64,000 bases of DNA from assembly GCF_000745775.1 (NCBI RefSeq), contig NZ_JQJY01000004.1, positions 620,001 to 684,000 on the forward strand, given 5' to 3'. Position numbers and translations under genes: made by a program. Numbering within the stretch: the first letter of the stretch is position 1; each line of letters begins with the position of its first letter. Positions 44,048 to 51,373 of this stretch are shown piece by piece. Under the pieces are notes generated by a model that was given only the letters and a program-made list of their open reading frames with translations, had not been told where the DNA came from and did no database searches. Source of the DNA: Flavobacterium sp. ASV13 (GTDB taxonomy: Bacteria > Bacteroidota > Bacteroidia > Flavobacteriales > Flavobacteriaceae).

Positions 44048-45364
44048 ATGCTAGAGAACAGCTTTGGGTTAATTTTCTTCTTGAAAGTTCCCCGACATGA
44101 GAGTAAAATTAGAACCGTTTATTTCAGAATCACCGTTGACGGCATTCCTAAAGAAGCATCCACAAGACGCCAATGGGATCTGGAGCGATGGAACCAGAAA
44201 ACTGAAAGAGCAGTCGGAACAAAAGAAGACGCAAAATCACTTAATTTTTTTCTGGACTCGCTCACCTCGAAAATCCACGATATCAAAACTGAGATACTCT
44301 ACAGCGGAAAACCGATAACCGCACAAAAAATCATGGATCACGTGATGGGAAGAATAACGCCGAGAGTAAAAGTGCTGGAAGAATTTCAGAAACATAATGA
44401 TGAACTGAAAGCCCTTATAGGCAATGGTTACACCGGTGCAACGCTGGAAAGGTTTAACATAACCAAAAACCACGTGTCCAATTTTATAAAGTTCAAGTAT
44501 AATGCTGATGATTTTGAATTTGCAGATCTAGATCTTGAATTTGTAAAAGATTTAGAGTTTTACCTGCGGTCTGTGCGCAAATGCAGCAATAATACAACCC
44601 TTAAATACATTGCCAACTTCAAAAAAATTGTCATTCGTGCACTTGATAAAGAAATTATTGAAAAAGACCCTTTTAAAAGCTTTAAAGGCAAAAAAACTAA
44701 AATTGTAAAAAAGCCTATCTCTGCAAAAGAATTGGCCGAATTGGAAGCCCATCAGTTTTCAATAGAAAGACTCAGTATAGTACGCGACATTTTTGTATTC
44801 CAATGCTACACAGGGCTTGCATACATTGATGCCTACCAGCTCACAAGTGCGGATATAAAAGACGGAGTAGATGGAAAACCCTGGATTATCTCTGAACGGC
44901 AGAAAACTAATTCAACTGCAAAGATTCCGCTCCTCCCTCATGCTGCCAGAATTCTTGAAAAATATAAAGATCATCCTCTCTGCATCAAACGAGGGACTCT
45001 GCTGCCTGTTTATTCCAATCAGAAAATGAATGGCTACCTTAAAGAAATTGCCGTATTGTGCGGTTTTCCTTTCCCACTTAATACCCATATGGCGCGCCGT
45101 ACATTTGGAAGCACGGTAACCTTGAACAATAATGTCCCAATTAACGTGGTCAAAGAGCTGCTCGGGCACTCCTCTGTCAAACAGACAGAAGCTTATGCCA
45201 TAACAGAGCAGACAACTATAGGAAGAGAAATGTCCATACTAAATCAAAAACTCACTCAGCATACAAATGAGATTTCTCAAGAAGATTTAACCACTCTTGA
45301 GAAACTTGAAAAAGAAATTCAATTAATTAAAAGTAAATATAAAAATGCATCACTTTATCACTAA
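44048..45364 (+). CDS. Tyrosine recombinase / integrase
   Basis: A 438-residue site-specific recombinase of the Bacteroidota mobile-element type. It has an N-terminal arm-binding and SAM-like core-binding region, then the catalytic domain starting near IVRDIFVFQCYTGLAYIDAY. Visible catalytic residues are the lysine region RQKTNSTAKIPLLP, H347-x-x-R350 (HMARRTFGS), H374 (LLGHSSVKQTEAYA) and the nucleophile Y383. The first catalytic arginine is not evident at its usual place, as is known for IntDOT-like enzymes. Its position just downstream of tRNA-Ser implies that it integrates its element at the tRNA 3' end. A C-terminal coiled coil (TTLEKLEKEIQLIKSKYKN) follows. Confidence 0.95.
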   Translation: MLENSFGLIFFLKVPRHESKIRTVYFRITVDGIPKEASTRRQWDLERWNQKTERAVGTKEDAKSLNFFLDSLTSKIHDIKTEILYSGKPITAQKIMDHVMGRITPRVKVLEEFQKHNDELKALIGNGYTGATLERFNITKNHVSNFIKFKYNADDFEFADLDLEFVKDLEFYLRSVRKCSNNTTLKYIANFKKIVIRALDKEIIEKDPFKSFKGKKTKIVKKPISAKELAELEAHQFSIERLSIVRDIFVFQCYTGLAYIDAYQLTSADIKDGVDGKPWIISERQKTNSTAKIPLLPHAARILEKYKDHPLCIKRGTLLPVYSNQKMNGYLKEIAVLCGFPFPLNTHMARRTFGSTVTLNNNVPINVVKELLGHSSVKQTEAYAITEQTTIGREMSILNQKLTQHTNEISQEDLTTLEKLEKEIQLIKSKYKNASLYH

Positions 45365-45446
45365 AATGGAGTCTAACCAATACACGAATTGTAAGAACTA
45401 TTAATTTAAAAAACATCCAAATATTAGCATCTTTAAAATGTTAAAA

Positions 45447-45688
45447 TGATACCTCATGGGTTCGAGTACTGCTCTCCCCACGGAAAGGCCAAAAAGGCGG
45501 AAAACTTAAAGTTTTCAATCTTTTCAAAAAGCCATAAAAAATGTCTGAAGACCTGCAAATTCAAGGATTTGCAGGTTTTTTTTATTTTAGGCCTGTTTTC
45601 AATATTTACAAATCCTCACAAAATTAAAGGTGCAGAATCGGTGCACTTTCCGGCTGGAGGTGATACCTTTTTTGCCACAAAAAGCTAA
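45447..45688 (+). repeat. Decayed second copy of the tRNA-Ser 3' flank (att-like remnant)
   Basis: GGTTCGAG at 45459 recalls the T-loop of the tRNA, with a CTCTCCCC stretch behind it. It is followed in the same order by a hairpin with the same core words (45551-45576, ACCTGCAAAT/ATTTGCAGGT), a TTTTCAATATTT stretch and an 11-bp-period direct repeat (GGTGCA). All four elements also follow the intact tRNA at 43747-43921. The rest of the 415-base gap between the integrase and the transposase shows no gene. Confidence 0.7.
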
Positions 45689-45720
45689 GGCGGTTTTAGA
45701 AATATTGATTAAATTTATTT

Positions 45721-47008
45721 TGATAAATTGTAAGAATAAATAGTTACAAAACAATTCATCACTCTATAAATTTGAAACCATGGAAAATACTCGAAAAAAG
45801 TGGCCGTTGGAATTTAAAATTTGTGCCGTCACAATCAGTAATCAATATAAAAGTGTATTAACTGTATCCCAGGACCTAGGCATCAGTGAAAATAGCCTCC
45901 AACATTGGAAAAAACTTTACAAGGAAGGAAAATTGACCCTCGAGAAAAAATCAGATTTAGATGCTAACCAAAAAGAATTAATAAGATTAAAAAAAGAAAT
46001 CATAAATATTCAGATAGAAAAGGATATCTTAGAAAGCAGCGCAGGAATTATTTTACAGAAAAGACGGCTTCGCTATAAATTCATCATGGAAAACTGTGAA
46101 AAATTTCCAATTATTAAGATGTGTAAAATTTTCAAGGTAGATCCAAGCTGTTTCTACAGATGGAGGAAAGACCTATCTACGAGCAGAGCTGAAAGAAAAA
46201 TATTTATAACATCTGAAATTCTAAGAATTTATCATTGGAGCCTAGGAAGGTACGGAAGCATAAGAATAACCAAAGAACTTTCAGCGATAGGCATAAATGT
46301 ATCCCGCACGTATGTTGGAAAGATAATGATAGAGAATCATCTTCAACGGGTCACAAAACTAAAGTTCAAAAGAACTACAATCTCTTCTCCCAAATATCCT
46401 GCCGCTGACAATTTATTAAATCAAGAATTTAAAGTTAGAAACCAAAACCAAGTCTGGGTATCTGACATTACTTACATCCAGACTAAGAAAGGCTGGGTAT
46501 ACCTTACCGCAGTAATAGACCTCTTCGATCGTAAAGTTATAGGCTGGTCCATAAGCAACTCCATGAAAGCAATAGATACAACGATAGCCGCTTTTAAGCA
46601 AGCCTTGCGCAACCGTCCATTAATTCGAAACCAAAAATTAATATTTCATTCAGACCGCGGAATCCAATACGCCTGCAAAGCCTTTGTGTACATTTTATCG
46701 CAAAATGATCAGATTACGCAAAGCATGAGCAGAAAAGGAAACTGCTACGATAATGCAGTTGCTGAAAGCTTTTTCAAGACAATTAAATCAGAGCTAATTT
46801 ATCAGAACCAATATGCATCCATAAAAAAAGCAAAAACATCAGTCACCAATTATATCAAAAATTTCTACAACACCTGCAGAAGACATTCAGCTCTTGAATA
46901 TTTAACAATGGAAGAATTCCAAAAACAATATCTTCCGTAAAAAGCAATTAGTTTGCTTTTTAATCCACTTTGATATAATTAACAATGTTTTTATTTCTTT
47001 ATTTAACA
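45721..47008 (+). mobile_element. IS3-family insertion sequence (approximate ends)
   Basis: The transposase gene is flanked by weakly matching terminal inverted repeats: TGATAAATTGTAAGAATAAA on the left and, on the complement of the right end, TGTTAAATAAAGAAATAAAA. These give about 1.29 kb with TG...CA ends. I see no target duplication, so the ends are tentative. A small hairpin terminator (46940-46960) follows the transposase. Confidence 0.55.
45780..46940 (+). CDS. IS3-family transposase, OrfA and OrfB in one frame
   Basis: A 386-residue DDE transposase. Residues 1-100 are the OrfA part: a helix-turn-helix (FKICAVTISNQYKSVLTVSQ, LGISENSLQHWKKLY) and a leucine-zipper-like stretch ending in EKDILESSAG. 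The OrfB part begins at about residue 105 with a second HTH. It carries the catalytic triad D229 (VWVSDITYI), D292 (FHSDRGIQY) and E329 (NAVAESFFKTIKSEL), spaced D-36-E. IS3 elements usually make this fusion by a -1 frameshift; here the two parts are continuous, so no frameshift is needed. The catalytic motifs are intact and the element could be active. Confidence 0.93.
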   Translation: MENTRKKWPLEFKICAVTISNQYKSVLTVSQDLGISENSLQHWKKLYKEGKLTLEKKSDLDANQKELIRLKKEIINIQIEKDILESSAGIILQKRRLRYKFIMENCEKFPIIKMCKIFKVDPSCFYRWRKDLSTSRAERKIFITSEILRIYHWSLGRYGSIRITKELSAIGINVSRTYVGKIMIENHLQRVTKLKFKRTTISSPKYPAADNLLNQEFKVRNQNQVWVSDITYIQTKKGWVYLTAVIDLFDRKVIGWSISNSMKAIDTTIAAFKQALRNRPLIRNQKLIFHSDRGIQYACKAFVYILSQNDQITQSMSRKGNCYDNAVAESFFKTIKSELIYQNQYASIKKAKTSVTNYIKNFYNTCRRHSALEYLTMEEFQKQYLP

Positions 47009-47012
47009 GAAT

Positions 47013-47040
47013 TGATACCTTTTCTGTTGCAAAAAGCTAG
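47013..47040 (+). repeat. Imperfect direct repeat flanking the IS element
   Basis: TGATACCTTTTCTGTTGC, followed by AAAAAGCTA, matches 45661-45687 (TGATACCTTTTTTGCCAC, AAAAAGCTA) with four mismatches in 27. The two copies bracket the IS in the same orientation. The first eight bases also occur at 45447. The rest of the gap to 47326 holds nothing I can name. Confidence 0.6.
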
Positions 47041-47326
47041 TACTAATTTACAAACAATCTACTGCTCCAAGTCTTGTTGCGTTCTCGTAGCACATAACTT
47101 TCAAATGCTTCTTAAATTGATTAAAATCAAACTTTTCTCTACCAAGGTTCGAATTGCAGAGTATCATACTTATAATTAGAAAACGTGTAAATTATTCATT
47201 ATGTACTACAAATTGGTTGTTTTAATGAAGCGAAAAATTAGTTTATTTCTGATTTATTACAAATAAAACATTCACGCTAACAACTGAGAATTCTAACTAA
47301 AATCGAATTTAAATAAATTAAAAAAA

Positions 47327-48028
47327 CTAATATTGATAATTCAGCAGTTCATCATTTATTCCAATATCCCTTATAAGAAAAAATACATCCTCGGCTATAT
47401 CGGTAGATGTAAAATTATAACTCAGGCTGCTTCCATGATAAACATTATGGTCTTTAATTATGAATCTCAACTGAATTAATTTTTCTATGGCCAATTTAGA
47501 AAAGAATTCATATCCGCCAAGTTTTAGTTCCTCGAAAGAAACCATTTTAGACAGGTCCGCTCTATTATAAATCCTTACAAAACAGGATAATTCAATATCG
47601 TTTAGCTCTTTTATGCCTTCAATAATAATTAAATCTTTATAGTTAACTGCTTTTGCTTCAGACAAAATCTGGCCAGCATAATATCCTAATATCATTGAGC
47701 CAAATACTGATTTAGAATTTATTGCATTTTCTATCGTATCGGTCAAAAAATTAAAGTTTTTTTCATCTTTCAAATATGTTTTCAATTTTTCGGCATCATT
47801 GAGCGCATTTGATCCATACTCATTTAAACTCAAAGCATAGGACTTCAGGAACTTTTTAAATTTTCTCTTTTTATTGAAGGTATACAATGCATTGACTGCC
47901 TTTACAGGCGCGAAAACATCTGAAGCCGTATCAGTTAAATCTTTAACTGGCTCAAAATATGAATCGATTATATCGTCCAGCTTTTCAATATTGTCTATTA
48001 TATTTCTGCTAATACCAATTATATCCAT
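47327..48028 (-). CDS. Hypothetical protein of the island (unit gene 2)
   Basis: A 233-residue protein I do not recognise. It begins with an amphipathic helical region (IIDNIEKLDDIIDSYFEPVK) and a basic patch (FNKKRKFKKFLKSYALSL). A mildly hydrophobic stretch, SVFGSMILGYYAGQILSEAK, follows near residues 108-127. The C-terminal part (FEELKLGGYEFFSKLAIEKL) looks like a small winged-helix domain that ends in mixed strands. It lies 55 bases behind the 48653 gene on the same strand, so the two probably form one transcript. Its place in a defence-rich island is the only hint of function. Confidence 0.65.
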   Translation of the reverse strand: MDIIGISRNIIDNIEKLDDIIDSYFEPVKDLTDTASDVFAPVKAVNALYTFNKKRKFKKFLKSYALSLNEYGSNALNDAEKLKTYLKDEKNFNFLTDTIENAINSKSVFGSMILGYYAGQILSEAKAVNYKDLIIIEGIKELNDIELSCFVRIYNRADLSKMVSFEELKLGGYEFFSKLAIEKLIQLRFIIKDHNVYHGSSLSYNFTSTDIAEDVFFLIRDIGINDELLNYQY

Positions 48029-48083
48029 AAGACAGACTTTTAGTGTGTTTTTTTTAAATTAAAAACAGATTCGTTACTGATTA

Positions 48084-48653
48084 CTAACGGCTGATAAATT
48101 TTTTATTCAAATTATCGTACTGGTCAAAAATATAATCACAAAGCTGTTTTTCCTCATCAGTAAGCAGCGTTTCATCCTTATGACCCTGAGAGTAATACAG
48201 CTCATATCCGGATCGATCTGCATCCTGCAGCAGCAGTACTAATTTTTTATCCGCCCACATAATATTATCTTGAATGATTTCCTGCATTTCTACCAATGGA
48301 AAAGCACCTCCATACTCAATTTCTGTAACAGGTTTATTTCCAAATTTATCAAAAAGCTTTTTACGTCCCTCCTTAAAATTAAAGCACATAAAATGAGGCT
48401 TTGCCCTTTTAAACCTCTGCGAGAATCTGGGATATAAAATTGCAATTCCTGTTGCCAGATGTTTATTCAGAAGTAATTTCCTTAATGGTGCATAAATCAG
48501 AACATATTTATTCTCTATAGATTTCAATTTAAAATCTCTGGCAGATTGTTTCAAACCATACTTATATGCCCAGATATGCGATCCGATCAATGCTGATAAA
48601 ATGGTTATCACGCCAACAATATTCTCCAAAGGTTTATCAAATTCAAAAGCCAT
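48084..48653 (-). CDS. Hypothetical membrane-anchored protein of the island (unit gene 1)
   Basis: A 189-residue protein with one N-terminal transmembrane helix (ENIVGVITILSALIGSHIWAY) followed by a basic cytoplasmic region (KYGLKQSARDFKLKSIENKY). A mixed alpha/beta domain follows, with a helical, acidic C-terminus (LLTDEEKQLCDYIFDQYDNL). No catalytic motif was recognised. Together with the 47327 gene it forms a two-gene minus-strand unit beside the integrase and IS. Confidence 0.65.
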   Translation of the reverse strand: MAFEFDKPLENIVGVITILSALIGSHIWAYKYGLKQSARDFKLKSIENKYVLIYAPLRKLLLNKHLATGIAILYPRFSQRFKRAKPHFMCFNFKEGRKKLFDKFGNKPVTEIEYGGAFPLVEMQEIIQDNIMWADKKLVLLLQDADRSGYELYYSQGHKDETLLTDEEKQLCDYIFDQYDNLNKKFISR

Positions 48654-49002
48654 AAAAAAACAATTAGTTTATTCAGTTCTAAAAATAGTGCTGCTTCAAA
48701 GACAATTTCATAGTAAAGCAAACAGCAATTTCAAATAATATACTGCAGAAATCAAATATAGAAAAAGCAGACAAATATAGCATATAATAAAACCCAAATT
48801 GCACAAAGCATCGATAAGCCTTTTTAATGGATCTGCTTTGGGCAATTCCAGCATTTTGCATGTTTAAAATATTCAATTTCATACTTCTTAACGAATGAAA
48901 ATTTATTTTTAACTTAGCTCTATCAATACTCACTATAGATCTGTTTAACAGATTATTCAAGCACACCTCTTTAATGCCTTAACAGAAAAATAAAAATAAG
49001 CT
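48654..49002. other. Non-coding gap between divergent island genes
   Basis: A divergent region that should contain promoters for the 48653 gene (minus) and the 49003 gene (plus). A 95-codon open frame on the minus strand (48679-48966) has biased composition and no start context, and I do not accept it. No repeat or RNA was recognised. Confidence 0.4.
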
Positions 49003-50154
49003 TTGCAAAAAACACTACGAAAACCAGAAAACTGGCAGGATTTTGAATCTCTTTGTAAAAAACTCTGGGGGGAAATCTGGAAGATTCCCAATAAAATTAA
49101 AAAAAATGGACGTTTAGGCCAGGAGCAGGCCGGAGTTGACGTATATGGGATTCCTAAAGGGGAAACAAAATATTGGGGAATTCAGGCTAAAGGCAAAGAT
49201 GATTATTCTAATGCAAAACTATCTGAAAAAGAAATACTGCAGGAAATTGAAAAAGCGAAAAAATTCCAGCCTAAACTTGGTGTGTATATTATTGCTTCCA
49301 GTTCAAATAAAGATGCAAAAATAGAAGAGTTTGTGCGGCTGCAGGATATTAAAAATCAAGCGGATGGTTCTTTTGAGATTTTATTGTACTGCTGGGAAGA
49401 CATGGTTGATCTCATTGAAGAAAACCGGCAAACCCTAAATTGGTATCTGGGAAATGGCAGCTTTCGAGAAAAATATGACGTCAGTGTCGCTTTTGAAAAT
49501 GGCACAAGTCAAACCATCATAAAACCAAAATTTTTAAAGTTAATTACAAAATACAGATATGTTAATCCAAATCTTGAACTTTCCCGAAGTATATCCACTA
49601 TAAGCAGGCAGTTTCAAATGATGGGTCCAATACCCACGATATATGGATCTAACGAGATAAACAAAAGCTGGTGCACTTTAGAAATCACGGTAAAAAATAC
49701 TGGAAATGTCACACTGGAAAACTGGTATTTAAAATTAAAGATAGATGAAGCAAAGAAAATAAGCGATGGTTTTTATGTAGATTTTTTAATGAGTGAAACT
49801 ACACGAAAAATGCATTATGATAACCGGACATTATGGGCATATAAGGATAGTAATGAATTTTTGTATGACCCTCTGGACAAAGAGCCCTTAATCCAGAAGT
49901 CCAGCAGAACCTTTGAAATAATGTTTATTCCCAATTTTGAACAGAAACATATGGGAATCTCGTGGGAACTTCTGGCAAGAGATTTTGACAAATCGGAAAA
50001 ACTGGAAGTGGAACTGCAGCCTGAATATGAGGAAAAAATTAAATATATAGAGGTTGATAAGGATGACCATTTTAAAGAAGATAATGTTGAAATCAAAGAG
50101 CTGATTGAAACGAAAGATAGAAAAAGCATAAATATTATAAACATACCCCGGTAA
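49003..50154 (+). CDS. Restriction-endonuclease-like protein with C-terminal beta domain (paralog 1)
   Basis: A 383-residue protein. The TTG start at 49003 is chosen because it aligns exactly with the ATG of its downstream paralog (KKTLRKPENWQDFESLCKKL in both). Residues 1-150 look like a PD-(D/E)XK nuclease of the Mrr type: E15 in the first helix, D46 in AGVDVYGIP and Q61-x-K63 in WGIQAKGKDDYS. The C-terminal ~200 residues form a separate, probably beta-sandwich domain (CTLEITVKNTGNVTLENWYL) resembling Ig-like folds. No methyltransferase or helicase partner is adjacent. A DNA-cutting defence role is likely from fold and context, not proven. Confidence 0.8.
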   Translation: MQKTLRKPENWQDFESLCKKLWGEIWKIPNKIKKNGRLGQEQAGVDVYGIPKGETKYWGIQAKGKDDYSNAKLSEKEILQEIEKAKKFQPKLGVYIIASSSNKDAKIEEFVRLQDIKNQADGSFEILLYCWEDMVDLIEENRQTLNWYLGNGSFREKYDVSVAFENGTSQTIIKPKFLKLITKYRYVNPNLELSRSISTISRQFQMMGPIPTIYGSNEINKSWCTLEITVKNTGNVTLENWYLKLKIDEAKKISDGFYVDFLMSETTRKMHYDNRTLWAYKDSNEFLYDPLDKEPLIQKSSRTFEIMFIPNFEQKHMGISWELLARDFDKSEKLEVELQPEYEEKIKYIEVDKDDHFKEDNVEIKELIETKDRKSINIINIPR

Positions 50155-50169
50155 ACATTCAAGCATATA

Positions 50170-51279
50170 ATGAAGAAAACACTAAGAAAGCCGGAGAACT
50201 GGCAGGACTTTGAAAGTTTGTGTAAAAAACTTTGGGGGGAAATATGGGAATGTGATGAAATAAAGAAGAATGGCCGCAACGGACAGAACCAGAACGGTGT
50301 TGATATTTTCGGCATCCCAAATAATCAGCAACATTACTATGGCATTCAATGCAAAGGCAAAGATGATTACAGCAATGCCAATCTATCCATAAAGGAGATT
50401 GATGCAGAAATTGAGAAAGCGAAAAACTTTAAACCGTCATTGAAGAAATTCTATTTTGCCACAACAGCAAATAAAGACTCAAAAATAGAAGAATATATAA
50501 GAATCAAAGATTTAGAAAGCAGAGGACTTAATTTATTCGAGATTCATCTTTTCTGCTGGGAAGACATTGCAGATTTAATAGAAGAGAACAAAAGAACATT
50601 TGACTGGTATGTAAAAAGCGTTAATTACAAAAACCTTTATTCAGTCAAAGTTTCCTTTGGCTGCGACTCCGATAAACTGGCTTTTGAGCCTAAACTCATT
50701 AAAAACAATATCAGCTACGAATTAACAAGCCCTGACCGATACAGCTTTGACATCTCTTATTCACCAGAAGAAAATTTTCAGACCAGGCGCGAAATTGATA
50801 CTGAACCGCAGCCTGTAAGATATTACATCAATTCAGTAGGTTACAATAAAAGCTCCTGTGTTTTTGATATCAAACTATTGAATAATGGACACACCTCGAT
50901 TAAAAACTATAAACTTTATTTCCAGCTTTTAAGTGACGATATTTCTTCCGATACAGTAGATAAGAAACAATCTGTTTATGACATAAATCCTTATACCTAC
51001 AATACAAAATTTTACAATCACTCTAATGAAGGAATATTTCAACCCAAACAAAGCATTCTGGTTCAGACAGATTCGATTAAAACTGACCAAATATGCATTA
51101 GACCAAATATCGAAGAACCTCAGCTAATTGAAATTAAGTGGCAGCTGGTTTCTGAAGATTTTAATGACAGCGGAAGCCTGTTTATTGAACTGAATTCTAG
51201 AATTATCAAAAGAAATACAGTCGAAAAGCTCGAATTCTATCGTAAAAATGAAACCGTACTTGAAAACTATATTGTTTAA
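50170..51279 (+). CDS. Restriction-endonuclease-like protein with C-terminal beta domain (paralog 2)
   Basis: A 369-residue protein starting 15 bases after its paralog's stop. The nuclease-like half is highly similar to the first copy: KTLRKPENWQDFESLCKKL is identical, and the motif residues D45 (NGVDIFGIP) and Q60-x-K62 (YGIQCKGKDDYS) are conserved. The C-terminal half has diverged strongly, keeping only the general pattern of a beta domain (CVFDIKLLNNGHTSIKNYKL). The pair looks like a tandem duplication in which the catalytic half is held constant and the other half changes, as expected if the C-terminus senses or binds a variable partner. Confidence 0.8.
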   Translation: MKKTLRKPENWQDFESLCKKLWGEIWECDEIKKNGRNGQNQNGVDIFGIPNNQQHYYGIQCKGKDDYSNANLSIKEIDAEIEKAKNFKPSLKKFYFATTANKDSKIEEYIRIKDLESRGLNLFEIHLFCWEDIADLIEENKRTFDWYVKSVNYKNLYSVKVSFGCDSDKLAFEPKLIKNNISYELTSPDRYSFDISYSPEENFQTRREIDTEPQPVRYYINSVGYNKSSCVFDIKLLNNGHTSIKNYKLYFQLLSDDISSDTVDKKQSVYDINPYTYNTKFYNHSNEGIFQPKQSILVQTDSIKTDQICIRPNIEEPQLIEIKWQLVSEDFNDSGSLFIELNSRIIKRNTVEKLEFYRKNETVLENYIV

Positions 51280-51373
51280 AAAAACAACAAAAGCTGTTTA
51301 GAATCAGAATCACTATTATAAAAATTAATTATCAACATGAAATCTGACAGTAGCTTGATCTGCATAATGAATG

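Noticed and set aside
45446..45688. 80-codon open frame downstream of the integrase
   Set aside because: It covers the decayed att-like copy, including the hairpin, as the false frame does at the tRNA. No protein features are present.
46985..47179. 64-codon open frame after the IS3 transposase
   Set aside because: It spans the presumed IS right end and the direct repeat, and the translated sequence shows no coherent signal or domain.
48679..48966. 95-codon minus-strand open frame between island genes
   Set aside because: The composition is odd, there is no plausible domain or start context, and it fills a divergent promoter gap.
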